A DNA stretch of 64,000 nucleotides from Chitinophaga solisilvae (GCF_009928525.1 NZ_JAABOK010000001.1:434001-498000), one strand, 5' to 3'; positions 44,810 through 54,067 are shown, counted from the first letter of the stretch. Notes: generated from the sequence alone by a model not told the origin. Made by a program: numbers and translations.

Positions 44810-45268
44810 ATGGCTCAATTACAAATATATACAGATGGTGCATCCCGGGGTAATCCGGGACCTGGAGGATATGGTGTTGTACTTATCTGGGGGAGTATCA
44901 GGAAGGAATTATCGCAGGGCTACCGCAAGACGACCAACAACAGGATGGAGCTGCTGGCGGTGATTACGGCGCTGGAGGCATTGAAGAAAGACGGACAGGA
45001 GCTGACAGTTTTTACTGACAGCAAGTATGTGGTAGATAGTATAGAGAAAGGCTGGATATGGGGTTGGGTGAAGACCGGTTTCAAAGACAAAAAGAATAAA
45101 GATCTGTGGCTGCGGTTTATTCCGTTGTACAGAAAACACAAAATAAAAATGCAGTGGGTAAAAGGGCATGCCAGCAATCCGCTCAACAACCGTTGCGATG
45201 AACTGGCCACACAGGCTGCCGATAGCGGCAACTGGCTGATAGATGAAGGTTTTGAAAGTGGAAATTAA
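44810..45268 (+). CDS. rnhA: Ribonuclease HI
   Basis: The 152-residue product starts at the ATG at 44810 (MAQLQIYTDGASRGNPGPGG); an upstream in-frame TTG lies within the promoter box. All four catalytic carboxylates are in place: Asp in YTDGASRG, Glu in NRMELLAVI, Asp in VFTDSKYV and Asp in NNRCDELA. The basic protrusion with WVKTGFKDKKNKDLW is as in E. coli RNase HI. It removes RNA from RNA-DNA hybrids. The mRNA appears to be leaderless. Confidence 0.96.
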   Translation: MAQLQIYTDGASRGNPGPGGYGVVLIWGSIRKELSQGYRKTTNNRMELLAVITALEALKKDGQELTVFTDSKYVVDSIEKGWIWGWVKTGFKDKKNKDLWLRFIPLYRKHKIKMQWVKGHASNPLNNRCDELATQAADSGNWLIDEGFESGN

Positions 45269-45335
45269 AGCAGCAGCGCCGCGAACCAACTGATGCCCAG
45301 GATTGTAATATAAGCGGAAAATCCAATTTTCGTTT

Positions 45336-47045
45336 ATGCTTACCTGGTTCATTCAAACACTGCAACAGTATCCGGAGATAGCCGTCATGTTAACCCTGCT
45401 TATAGGTTTTCTGATAGGCAAGATACGTATCAGGGGATTTACCCTGGGCACCGTTACCGGGGTGCTGCTGGTAGGTATTCTGATTGGCGGCTGGCATATT
45501 CATATTCCCGGTGCTACCAAATCCATCTTCTTCCTTTTTTTCCTTTTCTGTACAGGATATAGTATTGGTCCGCAGTTCTTCCAGGGACTGAAAAAGGACG
45601 GGGTGCCCATTGCCCTGTTTTCTTTTATGGTCTGCTGCAGCAGTGTGGTCTTCTGCCTGATTATTGCAAAAATACTGAACTTCGAAACCGGTACCACGGC
45701 AGGTTTCATGTCTGGCTCCAATACATGCTCCGCCATAATCGGGGTGGCTTCCAATACGATCAGTGAACTGAACATCGGCGATGATGAAAAGACAAGGCTG
45801 ATTAATCAGATACCGGTAGCCTATGCGGTAACGTATATTTTTGGTACGGCGGGTACCAGCTGGTTTCTGTCGGTGGTAGGCCCGTGGTTTATGTCGGGCA
45901 GCCGGGAGAAGCTGATTGAAGAAACGAAGAAGCTGGAAGCTACGCTGGCAGAGAATGCTGCGGAGGGCGACGAAAACGTTACCATGGCATATGACCAGGT
46001 GGCATTCAGGGCTTACCTGGTGAACAGTGAGCTGACCGGAGATGGTAAAACAGTGCAGGAGATAGAGCAGATGCTGCTGCGCAAGAAGCGGTTGCTGTAT
46101 ATCCTGCGGGTGAGAAGGAATGGCGAAATGATGGCAACGCCGCCGGATTTTGTAATTCGTGCAGGAGATATTATTGCCGTAGGCGGGCAACGCAGCGCTG
46201 CTATTGCTTCAGAAGCTATGCTGGGCAAGGAAGTAGCCGATGCGGAACTGCTGGCATTTCCGGTACAGCGTGTGAATGTGATTATCAATAAAAAGAATGT
46301 GGTCAACAAGCCTATTAAAAAGCTGGTGCCGTTGCTGCATGGGGTAAGTGTGCGCAAGATTACCAGAACAGGTATAGAGATGCCGTTAAGTCCCAATACG
46401 GTACTGTCCAAAGGAGATATTGCAGAACTGGTGGGGCCGCAGGAAGAACTGGATGAAGCGGTACCTTTGCTGGGCTATAAGGAAAGGGTAGGAGTGGAAA
46501 CAGATATTGTTTACCTCGCTGCCGGTATTGTGGTAGGTACGCTGGTGGGCGCTATGAGTGTGCGCATCGGCAATGTGCCGATAGAGCTGAGTACGAGTGG
46601 TGGTGCACTGATCGCCGGTTTGTTTTTTGGCTGGCTGCGCAGTGCTATTCCGCGTTTTGGCTATATACCGCCGGCATCGGAATGGGTGCTGTCAAAGCTG
46701 GGATTGCATGTTTTCATTGCCATCGTAGGTCTTTCTTCCAGCGAAGGTTTTTTACAGGGGTTGAAAGAAGAAGGGCTGACTTTATTCCTGGCTGGCGCAG
46801 TGCTGAGTTTACTGCCGATGGTGGTAGCGTTGTTTCTCTCCAAGTATGTGTTTAAGTTTCATCCGGCGATAGGGCTGGGAGCCTGTGCCGGCGCGCATGA
46901 TGAATCAGCGCCGTTGCTGGCGGTACAGGATGCGCTTAACAGTAAGGTGCCTGCGCTGGGGTATACCGTAGCATATGCAGTAGCCAATATTACGTTAACT
47001 ACTTCGGGTGTTATCATAGTATTGTTAACCCATAAAGGTGGTTAA
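45336..47045 (+). CDS. AspT/YidE-family putative transporter with two TrkA_C domains
   Basis: This 569-residue protein has two membrane halves. The first (about 1-185) contains GLKKDGVPIALFSFMVC and TAGFMSGSNTCSAIIGVASN. The second (about 385-569) contains LSTSGGALIAGLFFGWLRSA and GAGAHDESAPLLAVQDALNS-like text at GLGACAGAHDESAPLLAVQ. Between them are two RCK_C/TrkA_C ligand domains (about 230-375, PPDFVIRAGDIIAVGG). This is the layout of the aspartate:alanine antiporter AspT and its YidE/YbjL relatives. The substrate is not known. It follows rnhA by 67 bp. Confidence 0.92.
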   Translation: MLTWFIQTLQQYPEIAVMLTLLIGFLIGKIRIRGFTLGTVTGVLLVGILIGGWHIHIPGATKSIFFLFFLFCTGYSIGPQFFQGLKKDGVPIALFSFMVCCSSVVFCLIIAKILNFETGTTAGFMSGSNTCSAIIGVASNTISELNIGDDEKTRLINQIPVAYAVTYIFGTAGTSWFLSVVGPWFMSGSREKLIEETKKLEATLAENAAEGDENVTMAYDQVAFRAYLVNSELTGDGKTVQEIEQMLLRKKRLLYILRVRRNGEMMATPPDFVIRAGDIIAVGGQRSAAIASEAMLGKEVADAELLAFPVQRVNVIINKKNVVNKPIKKLVPLLHGVSVRKITRTGIEMPLSPNTVLSKGDIAELVGPQEELDEAVPLLGYKERVGVETDIVYLAAGIVVGTLVGAMSVRIGNVPIELSTSGGALIAGLFFGWLRSAIPRFGYIPPASEWVLSKLGLHVFIAIVGLSSSEGFLQGLKEEGLTLFLAGAVLSLLPMVVALFLSKYVFKFHPAIGLGACAGAHDESAPLLAVQDALNSKVPALGYTVAYAVANITLTTSGVIIVLLTHKGG

Positions 47046-47176
47046 CCGCTGCTGTTTATTTTCTTTTATGATATAATAATTTCACCATTCATCACAAAAG
47101 AATATATTGAAATCCGCTCCAGTCGTGTATGTGACCTCCTGTGTTGAAATTTATTTTCAACTTTTTTAACATTTCT

Positions 47177-47208
47177 TTTGTTGATAAAAAGTAAAGGCAT
47201 TAGCTTTG
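47177..47208 (+). promoter_or_regulatory. Consensus promoter of the SusC 2 leader
   Basis: TTTG (47177-47180), a 20-bp spacer and TAGCTTTG (47201-47208) match the Bacteroidota promoter fully. Transcription would start near 47214, leaving a leader of about 290 nt before SusC 2 at 47505. In 47046-47176 I see nothing else. Confidence 0.8.
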
Positions 47209-47250
47209 CATCCCATTAGTCTATAGGAATTGTAGAATAATGATTATTCA

Positions 47251-47337
47251 ATGAAATTTTACATCAAAGGAAGCCGATTTATGGAAATGAAGAACCAGCC
47301 ACTTTTCTGTCACAACATGTGCTGTTGTAGCTGTTAA
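47251..47337 (+). CDS. Short cysteine-rich leader ORF upstream of SusC 2
   Basis: A 28-codon ORF encodes MKFYIKGSRF, then MEMKNQPLFCHNMCCCSC, and stops with TAATAA. Five of the last nine residues are cysteine (residues 20, 24-26 and 28). It lies about 37 nt into the predicted leader and 168 bp before SusC 2. ACAACA (47312-47317) and TGTTGT (47323-47328) form a 6-bp hairpin that covers two of the Cys codons, so ribosome position would decide whether it folds. A weak hairpin ATCCT/AGGAT is at 47365-47383. A cysteine-responsive attenuator is inferred. Internal ATGs at 47281 and 47287 are alternative starts. Confidence 0.55.
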   Translation: MKFYIKGSRFMEMKNQPLFCHNMCCCSC

Positions 47338-47504
47338 TAATCAACTGCATTATCTTCCGGGCAGATCCTCACTGCTCAAGGATGATAAACATTCCTGATT
47401 TAATTCAATAATGGGAAAGATCAATGCTATTGCCGTTTATTAACCGGCGGGGCTTTGTATTGTCTTATCAGTTCTCCTAACCAATCTAATATCAACATTT
47501 GCTT

Positions 47505-50500
47505 ATGTTACAAAGATTGCTGATTATTTTACTGCTGCTGGGGCCACTGGCAGCATATTCGCAGGTACGCACGGTCACAGGTACCATTGTATCAGCCAAA
47601 GAAAAGGAGCCGTTGCCCGGCGCCACTATCGTCGTAAAGGGTAGTACAAAAGGTACGGTTAGCGGCCCTGATGGCAGCTTCCGTCTGGAAGTGACTGATC
47701 CGGCAGCTACCACACTGGTTATCAGCTATATCGGCATGGTACCACAGGAAGTGCCTGTCAGCACCACGCCATTGCGCATAGAGCTGCAGGCATCCGGGAA
47801 AAACCTGGATGAGTATGTAGTTATCGCCTATGGTACTGCCAAGAAAAGCTCCTATACCGGATCTGTATCACAGATCAAAAGTGATGAGCTGGTAGACCGT
47901 CAGGTATCCAGCGTATCCAAAGCCCTGCAGGGGCTGGCAGCGGGTGTGCAAAGCGCCTCCCAGAGCGGCCAGCCGGGTACAGATGCCTCTATCCGTATCC
48001 GCGGGGTTGGTTCCATCAACGCCTCTGCTGATCCGCTCTACGTTGTAGACGGAGTACCCTACGGCGGCAACCTGAGCGCCATCAATCCATTCGATATAGA
48101 ATCCATCAGCGTCCTGAAAGATGCCGCCTCCAGCGCCCTGTACGGGTCCCGCGGCGCTAACGGCGTTATCATCATCACCACTAAAAAAGGAAAGGTCAAA
48201 GGAAGTCGTATAGACGCCCGCGTTAGTCAGGGTTTCTCCAAAAGAGCGGTGAAGAATTATGAAACCGTTGGTACAGACGATTACTTTCAGATGTACTGGC
48301 GTGCTATGTTCAACACACAGCTGGCCAACAACCGGGATTCACTGACTGCTGCCAGAAATGCCAGCGCTGGCCTGGTGGACGAACTGGGCATCAACCCCTA
48401 TGGCAGCAAATATCCGCAGCCGGTAGGCACCGACGGCAAACTTGTTGCCGGCGCTGTTCCGCTGTGGAACGACGACTGGGATAAAGCCATGCAACGGACC
48501 GGTCACCGTACGGAAGCAAACCTGAGCATCAGCGGCGCTACCGACAATACCCGCTATTTCATCTCAGGCGGTTACCTCGATGACCAGGGTATTTATCTCG
48601 GCTCCGGCTTCAAACGCTATAACGTACGCAGCAACATCGATATAGATGCCCGCAAATGGCTGAAAGTAGGATTAAACCTCAGCGCAGCCCATTCCGATCA
48701 GCAGGCGCCTCCTTCTGAAGACAGCCGCAGCGATAACTATATCAACTACGGCCGCCTCATGGGGCCTATGTATCCCATCTACGTACGCGACCCCAATACC
48801 GGCGCGTATAAACTGGATGCCAATGGTAAAAGGGTTTTCGATTACGGCGATTACCGCCCGGATCCCGCTAACCCCAGAACCAACCTGGTACAGACTTCCG
48901 GTATAGACAGGCACGATACTATCCGTGATGATGTATCTGCCCGCGTATACGCTGAAGCAACCCTCTGGAAAGGACTGAAGTTTAAAACCAGCTACAGCGC
49001 GGACTATTCCAACCGCCAGGCACACGATTATACCAACCCTACGCTCGGATTTGATGCGGAAGTAGGCGGTACTGTCAGCAAAGGCAGCTTCAAGTATTTC
49101 AGCTGGACCTTCAATAATATCCTGACCTACGAAACTACTTTCAACGAAAAGCACCATCTGAACCTCCTGGCAGGTCAGGAAGCCTATAAATCCACCTATT
49201 CCTTTGAAGTAGGTAACAAATCCGGATTCTCTGTACCGGGACTGGACGAGCCCGCAGGCGCCGCGCTGATCAGCAACTTCGACGGGTACCGCGATTCGTA
49301 TGCGCTTACCAGTTATCTCGGCCGCGCGGAATACGATTATCTGGGCAAATACTTCTTCTCCGCCTCTTTAAGAGGAGACAGGTCTTCCCGGTTCGCACCC
49401 GGTAAAAACCTCGGTACCTTCTGGTCGCTGGGCGCTTCCTGGAAAGCTACTGAAGAAGATTTCCTGAAGAACAGCTCCTGGCTTAACCTGCTGACGCTGC
49501 GCGCCAGCTACGGCGGACAAGGGAACGATAACCTCGGCGCTACCCGCTACTATAACTACCTGCCACTGTTTGTGGTGAACAGTAACCTCGGTCAGGGTGG
49601 TACCTACCGCAATGCACTCTATAATCCTGACCTGAAGTGGGAAACAAACCTGAATCTCAACGCAGGCGTGGACTTCTCCATGTTCGATAACCGTTTCGGT
49701 GGTACAGTGGAATTCTTTATCCGTAAGTCTAAAGATCTGCTGTTCTCCAGACCTAAACCACCTTCTATCGGATATCCTACTATAGATGAAAATATCGGCG
49801 CACTGAAAAATACCGGCGTGGAACTGACACTCAATGCAGTGCCGGTTAGAACAAAGGATTTCAGCTGGCAGGTGAGCCTGAACATGACGCATTACAAAAA
49901 CAAAATCACCGAACTGCCACAGGCAGAAATCATCAGCGGCACCAAGAAATTAATGGTGGGCAGATCCATCTATGATTTCTATATCCGGGAATGGGCAGGC
50001 GTAGATCCTAAAACAGGTACGGCGCTCTGGCATTATACCAATAAAGACGGCAGTATCTCCGATACCAGCAACTACAGCGCTGCAACCCAGTATTATTCCG
50101 GTTCTTCCCTGCCCGATGTGTATGGCGGTTTAACCAATACCTTCAACTACAAGGGATTCTCCCTGTCGTTCCTCATCGTGTACAGCCTGGGTGGTAAAGT
50201 ACTGGATAATGACTATACTTTCCTGATGGGTACCGGTAGCGCCGGAGGCCGTGCCTGGTCAAAAGAAATGCTGAACGCCTGGACTCCTTCCAACCGGAAT
50301 ACTGATGTGCCGCAGCTGACAACCGTTACCAACAACTTCACCGCCAACTCAACGCGCTTCCTGTACGATGCCAGCTATGCGCGGCTGAAAAGTGTGAACC
50401 TGAGCTATAACCTGCCTAAATCACTGATGGAAAAAGCTCATCTCAACAACATTACGGTGTATGTGCAGGGCGAAAACCTGTTCACTCTCTATAACCATAA

Positions 50501-50594
50501 GGGTATGGATCCTGAGCAGACAGTGGGAGGTACCACCTATTACCGTTATCCGGCGGTGAAATCCGTTTCTGCCGGTATTAATCTGAGCTTCTAA
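47505..50594 (+). CDS. SusC/RagA-family TonB-dependent outer-membrane transporter
   Basis: This 1029-residue protein starts at the ATG at 47505 (MLQRLLIILLLLGPLAAYSQ); an in-frame TTG at 47499 is less likely. After the signal peptide come a carboxypeptidase-D-like domain (TGTIVSAKEKEPLPGATIVV) and the plug with VVIAYGTAKKSSYTGSVSQI, VVDGVPYGGNL and SISVLKDAASSALYGSRGAN. The 22-strand barrel ends SVSAGINLSF. It works with the SusD encoded 10 bp downstream. The substrate is unknown. The cysteine-rich leader ORF, if functional, would hint at a sulfur-containing nutrient. Confidence 0.95.
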   Translation: MLQRLLIILLLLGPLAAYSQVRTVTGTIVSAKEKEPLPGATIVVKGSTKGTVSGPDGSFRLEVTDPAATTLVISYIGMVPQEVPVSTTPLRIELQASGKNLDEYVVIAYGTAKKSSYTGSVSQIKSDELVDRQVSSVSKALQGLAAGVQSASQSGQPGTDASIRIRGVGSINASADPLYVVDGVPYGGNLSAINPFDIESISVLKDAASSALYGSRGANGVIIITTKKGKVKGSRIDARVSQGFSKRAVKNYETVGTDDYFQMYWRAMFNTQLANNRDSLTAARNASAGLVDELGINPYGSKYPQPVGTDGKLVAGAVPLWNDDWDKAMQRTGHRTEANLSISGATDNTRYFISGGYLDDQGIYLGSGFKRYNVRSNIDIDARKWLKVGLNLSAAHSDQQAPPSEDSRSDNYINYGRLMGPMYPIYVRDPNTGAYKLDANGKRVFDYGDYRPDPANPRTNLVQTSGIDRHDTIRDDVSARVYAEATLWKGLKFKTSYSADYSNRQAHDYTNPTLGFDAEVGGTVSKGSFKYFSWTFNNILTYETTFNEKHHLNLLAGQEAYKSTYSFEVGNKSGFSVPGLDEPAGAALISNFDGYRDSYALTSYLGRAEYDYLGKYFFSASLRGDRSSRFAPGKNLGTFWSLGASWKATEEDFLKNSSWLNLLTLRASYGGQGNDNLGATRYYNYLPLFVVNSNLGQGGTYRNALYNPDLKWETNLNLNAGVDFSMFDNRFGGTVEFFIRKSKDLLFSRPKPPSIGYPTIDENIGALKNTGVELTLNAVPVRTKDFSWQVSLNMTHYKNKITELPQAEIISGTKKLMVGRSIYDFYIREWAGVDPKTGTALWHYTNKDGSISDTSNYSAATQYYSGSSLPDVYGGLTNTFNYKGFSLSFLIVYSLGGKVLDNDYTFLMGTGSAGGRAWSKEMLNAWTPSNRNTDVPQLTTVTNNFTANSTRFLYDASYARLKSVNLSYNLPKSLMEKAHLNNITVYVQGENLFTLYNHKGMDPEQTVGGTTYYRYPAVKSVSAGINLSF

Positions 50595-50604
50595 AAACAG
50601 TATC

Positions 50605-52095
50605 ATGAAAAAGAACAGCCGCTTACTCTTCGCTATAATTACTACCGTTGCGCTGACAGCCTGCAGCAAGGATTTCGTGAATACCAGGCCCACCAATGCC
50701 GTACCGGACGATCAGGTATTTAATACCATAGATAATGCTGAAACAGCTATCAACGGTACCTGGGCCTATATGTTCGATACCTATTTCACCTTTGCCGTAC
50801 CCGGTTATAAATCCATTCACCTGACCAGCGATGCGATGGGCAGTGATGTTGCACTGACTACCTCCTACGGCTTCCGGGATGCATACACCTTCATTGAAAT
50901 GGTAGACAATACCAAGAACAGGGTAAGCGCTTACTGGACGCTGCTCTACAAGGTGATCGACAACTGCAACCTCTTCCTGTCTAAAATCGATAACGTTCCC
51001 GGTGATGACGCCAAACGTAAATACCTGAAAGGGCAGGCGCTGACACTCCGCGCCAACAGCTACCTGACGCTGGCCTCTTTCTACCAGTTTGGCGTAAACA
51101 CCAATGGCAATACCAAAACAGCTCCCATTTACCTGGAGCCTTCCAATCCGGGGACACAGGGCAAAAGCAAATCCACGCTGATACAACTGTATCAGCAGAC
51201 CATCAGCGACCTGGAAACTGCCATCCCGCTGCTGGGACAATACGACCGCCCCGCGACCATGAAGTATAAAATTGATGTACACGTAGCACAGGGCCTGCTC
51301 GCAAGAGCCTATCTCTACAGCGGCCAGTACGCAAAGGCTACCACTCCTGCAGTGGCTGCCCGCGACGGTTACCCGCTCATGGGGAGCGATGACTACAACA
51401 AAGGCTTCAATGATATCAGCAACCAGGAATGGATCTGGGGACAGGCACAAACTCCGACACAGAATGTAGCTGCCTCCAACTTCAACTTCCTCGATGTATC
51501 TACGCCGGTAGCCTATTACAAAAGCTTCAAGGCCGACCCCTGGTTCAGAGGTTACTTTGAATCTTCAGATGTGCGTACCCGTTTATTTGAGGTAAGCCAT
51601 GCCGGTCATATGCTGTACAAAAAATTCCGTTTCCGTGACCCGGGCGCTATGGTGGCTGATCTGGTACTGATGCGTTCCGCAGAAATGTACCTGATCGAAG
51701 CGGAAGCATATGCCCGCTCCGGCAACGCAGGTAAAGCAAAGGATGCGCTGAATGCACTGCGTACTGCCCGCAATGCCAGCCCCTATAACGGCAACGGCTC
51801 CGTTACCGATACCATCCTGCTGGAAAGAAGAAAGGAATTATGGGGCGAAGGTTTCTCCCTGTCAGATATTCTTCGTACAGGCGGCACCGTAGTCAGGAAA
51901 CCATTTGTGAACTTCCAGGGCAAAGACAGCATCATTCCTGTTCCCTTCCCGGACGGCACCATTGATTCCGTACACGTGATCGGCCACCGCACACTGGCAT
52001 TACCTGACAAGAGTCCGTTTAAGCCGTTCAGCAACTACTACCTGTTCTCCATTCCACTCAGCGAACTGCAGAACAACCCAAACATCAATAATTAA
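50605..52095 (+). CDS. SusD/RagB-family surface nutrient-binding lipoprotein
   Basis: This 496-residue protein has lipobox VALTAC with the lipidated Cys near residue 20. SusD features include NAETAINGTWAYMFDTY, GQALTLRANSYLTLASFYQF, LVLMRSAEMYLIEAEAYARS, ERRKELWGEGFSLSDILRTG and a C-terminal YLFSIPLSELQNNPNINN. It forms a complex with the SusC 2 barrel. The last base of its stop codon is the first base of a 110-bp perfect palindrome. Confidence 0.95.
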   Translation: MKKNSRLLFAIITTVALTACSKDFVNTRPTNAVPDDQVFNTIDNAETAINGTWAYMFDTYFTFAVPGYKSIHLTSDAMGSDVALTTSYGFRDAYTFIEMVDNTKNRVSAYWTLLYKVIDNCNLFLSKIDNVPGDDAKRKYLKGQALTLRANSYLTLASFYQFGVNTNGNTKTAPIYLEPSNPGTQGKSKSTLIQLYQQTISDLETAIPLLGQYDRPATMKYKIDVHVAQGLLARAYLYSGQYAKATTPAVAARDGYPLMGSDDYNKGFNDISNQEWIWGQAQTPTQNVAASNFNFLDVSTPVAYYKSFKADPWFRGYFESSDVRTRLFEVSHAGHMLYKKFRFRDPGAMVADLVLMRSAEMYLIEAEAYARSGNAGKAKDALNALRTARNASPYNGNGSVTDTILLERRKELWGEGFSLSDILRTGGTVVRKPFVNFQGKDSIIPVPFPDGTIDSVHVIGHRTLALPDKSPFKPFSNYYLFSIPLSELQNNPNINN

Positions 52096-52204
52096 TTTTA
52101 TTATTTTACTATTTGAGATTTTGTATCTAATCAGGAAGCCCTCCGGAATATTCCGGAGGGCTTCCTGATTAGATACAAAATCTCAAATAGTAAAATAATA
52201 AAAT
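52095..52204. repeat. Perfect 110-bp palindrome between convergent genes
   Basis: Each 55-base arm is the exact complement of the other with no spacer; the centre GGAATATTCC is at 52149/52150. The inner part, AGGAAGCCCTCCGGAAT, shares its core with the terminator at 18421-18452. The outer part is AT-rich with TATTTGAGATTTTG. It runs from the SusD 2 stop codon to 5 bp before the stop codon of the convergent lipoprotein gene. It would form a strong hairpin in either transcript and could extrude as a cruciform. Confidence 0.96.
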
Positions 52205-52209
52205 AGCCT

Positions 52210-53031
52210 TTATTTAGGGAGGTTGGAGAATTCGAATACGAATATGCGTTGGGAAGAATTGCCGCCGGATGTTTCTACAATAGTATCTGTTACCGGGAGC
52301 TGCGAGTTATTATATGACCTGGAATGCGTGGTCAGCGTAACATCAGGCTTAGCGCCACCCAGGTATTCATATTTCACGCTGATCAGTTCATTGGCTGATA
52401 AGGTTTCCGGTGAAGAGAGTTCTTCGGAGATCAGGAAGCTACCGTAGGGATAGCCATAACTGCGTTTGTCGTTGTAGGTAAAGGCTGTGCTGGAAGCCAG
52501 TTGCTGTGTTTTATCCGGCAACACTTCAAATTGCTCTGCCAGGGTGACGTTCTCGCCTGTCCAGGTATATTTGCGAACCATATACAGGTCTTTTTCTCCC
52601 TTGTATCTATTTACCTGCACAACATGTTGCTTATCATAAATAATAGTGTCCCAGCTGCTTACCACGCCCGGATTTCTCAACTCATAGTTAGAAACGCGCG
52701 TTACTTTTCCATCTTTAGTGAAAAAAGATTTTACCTGTTTCAGTTCGTCAGCAGGCTTTTGTTTTGCCAGTAATTTTACAGGGATGCCGGTGACATATTC
52801 CATTTTTATGGCAGAATAATAATTCACGGATCTGATATCATCCACAATGTTTTCTACCAGCATATCTGCATTGTAGGTAAAGGTAGTAAGATCATTGGCG
52901 CTGCTGATTTTAGTAAGCAGCCAGGGTACCGCCGGCGGATCTATTACAATCACATTATCAGTGGAGCTGTCCTTTTTACAGGACATGGCAAATAAAGTCA
53001 GTGCGATAATACCAGAAAACAGTTTTTTCAT
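52210..53031 (-). CDS. Hypothetical lipoprotein
   Basis: This 273-residue protein has a signal sequence with lipobox LFAMSC and a following KKDSSTDN linker. The body is beta-rich with repeating phrases such as TTFTYNADMLVENI, YTWTGENVTLAEQFEVLPDK and TAFTYNDKRSYGYPYGSF. This looks like the DUF4595-type lipoproteins common in Bacteroidota, whose role is unknown. It is convergent with SusD 2 across the palindrome. Confidence 0.8.
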   Translation of the reverse strand: MKKLFSGIIALTLFAMSCKKDSSTDNVIVIDPPAVPWLLTKISSANDLTTFTYNADMLVENIVDDIRSVNYYSAIKMEYVTGIPVKLLAKQKPADELKQVKSFFTKDGKVTRVSNYELRNPGVVSSWDTIIYDKQHVVQVNRYKGEKDLYMVRKYTWTGENVTLAEQFEVLPDKTQQLASSTAFTYNDKRSYGYPYGSFLISEELSSPETLSANELISVKYEYLGGAKPDVTLTTHSRSYNNSQLPVTDTIVETSGGNSSQRIFVFEFSNLPK

Positions 53032-53106
53032 AGGCTACAGTAATGATGAGTAAAGTTGTTAACGCATCAATATAAAAAATAGCCGGCTGATTTATAGCAA
53101 GTGAGA

Positions 53107-53670
53107 TCAGAAAATCCAGGGAATAATACGGCTGGTGCGTTTCATATAAGCACTATACTCTTCACCAAACTGGCTTAGCAGCATTTTTTCTTCTACCTGC
53201 ATGCGATAGGCAAATGCAATGAAAACCGGTACAAATGTTATCAAGAGGCTCAGCCAGTTATTGAGGGACAGGCCGAAGCCGAGGAAAGACAAGAGGGAAC
53301 CTGCATAGGAGGGATGACGGATAATGCCGTATAAACCATCTTTTTTAATGTGATGTCCTTCCCGTATAGTAACCACCACCGTAAATAATCTGCCCAGGGA
53401 GGCAATGGCCCAGTAGCGCAGTATCATACCCAGCAGTATCAGCGACAACCCGGTATAATTCATCAGCGGTCCGGGATAAATGGGGTAGCTGGTGTTAAAG
53501 GTAACGTATACGGATATATTGGTACAGATGATAATAATAATCCAGATATAGGCCAGGCTGCCGCGGTCCTGCTTCTTTTTATCTGTGTCCTTTCCGCCAC
53601 GGAGAATACGGTGAAGTAATATTTCGGAGAGAAACCAGAAAAGGTAGATCAGGGAGGATAACAGGCTCAT
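53107..53670 (-). CDS. Isoprenylcysteine methyltransferase-like (ICMT/PEMT) membrane protein
   Basis: This 187-residue protein starts at the ATG at 53670; an upstream TTG is in frame. It has about five membrane helices and the ICMT signature: GLYGIIRHPSYAGSLLSFLG followed by a Glu in the C-terminal region (MQVEEKMLLSQFGEEYSAYM). Such enzymes use S-adenosylmethionine to methylate lipids or small molecules; the acceptor in bacteria is usually unknown. It follows the reverse-strand lipoprotein's promoter side by 75 bp. Confidence 0.88.
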   Translation of the reverse strand: MSLLSSLIYLFWFLSEILLHRILRGGKDTDKKKQDRGSLAYIWIIIIICTNISVYVTFNTSYPIYPGPLMNYTGLSLILLGMILRYWAIASLGRLFTVVVTIREGHHIKKDGLYGIIRHPSYAGSLLSFLGFGLSLNNWLSLLITFVPVFIAFAYRMQVEEKMLLSQFGEEYSAYMKRTSRIIPWIF

Positions 53671-53767
53671 ACCGGGAAACAATTAAAATGAAGTTATATA
53701 TCTAATGTATGAAATATTCCCAAGTCTTTAAAAAATGCTATTTTGGCGGCAGACAAAAACGTGTGCT

Positions 53768-54067
53768 ATGGAAAACCTGCAGGCTATTTTACAATCAGCT
53801 ACTCCTGTGCTGATAGATTGTTTCGCTACATGGTGCGGCCCCTGTAAAATGGTGCCTCCGATTCTGAAGGAGGTAAAAGATAAGTTCGGGGAGAGCCTTC
53901 GGATCATCAAAATTGATATTGACCGGAATCAGCAGCTGTCGGCCCAGTGGCAGATCAGCAGCGTGCCCACACTGTTGTTGTTCCGTGAAGGCAGGCTGCT
54001 GTGGCGTCAGAGCGGGGTAGTGCCTGCACATCAGCTGATTCCTTTGCTGCAGCAGCAGTTATCCTGA
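53768..54067 (+). CDS. Thioredoxin-family protein
   Basis: This 99-residue protein has the WCGPC active site at about residues 22-26 (LIDCFATWCGPCKM), cis-Pro in SSVPTLLLFREG and the usual C-terminal helix, VPAHQLIPLLQ. I take the ATG at 53768; the in-frame ATG at 53735 would add 11 residues (MLFWRQTKTCA) that do not look like a thioredoxin start. It has no signal peptide and should act in the cytoplasm as a disulfide reductase. Its stop codon touches that of the convergent gene at 54068. Confidence 0.94.
   Translation: MENLQAILQSATPVLIDCFATWCGPCKMVPPILKEVKDKFGESLRIIKIDIDRNQQLSAQWQISSVPTLLLFREGRLLWRQSGVVPAHQLIPLLQQQLS

Noticed and set aside
47365..47383. Strong terminator in the SusC 2 leader
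   Set aside because: The stem ATCCT/AGGAT has only five pairs and no T-run; it is noted only as weak support for attenuation.
47209..47505. Known riboswitch in the SusC 2 leader
   Set aside because: I could not match cobalamin, TPP, SAM or other class consensus motifs by eye; only the short Cys ORF and small hairpins are supported.
52095..52204. Terminal inverted repeats of an IS element or transposon
   Set aside because: There is no transposase and no sequence between the arms; no target duplication is seen.
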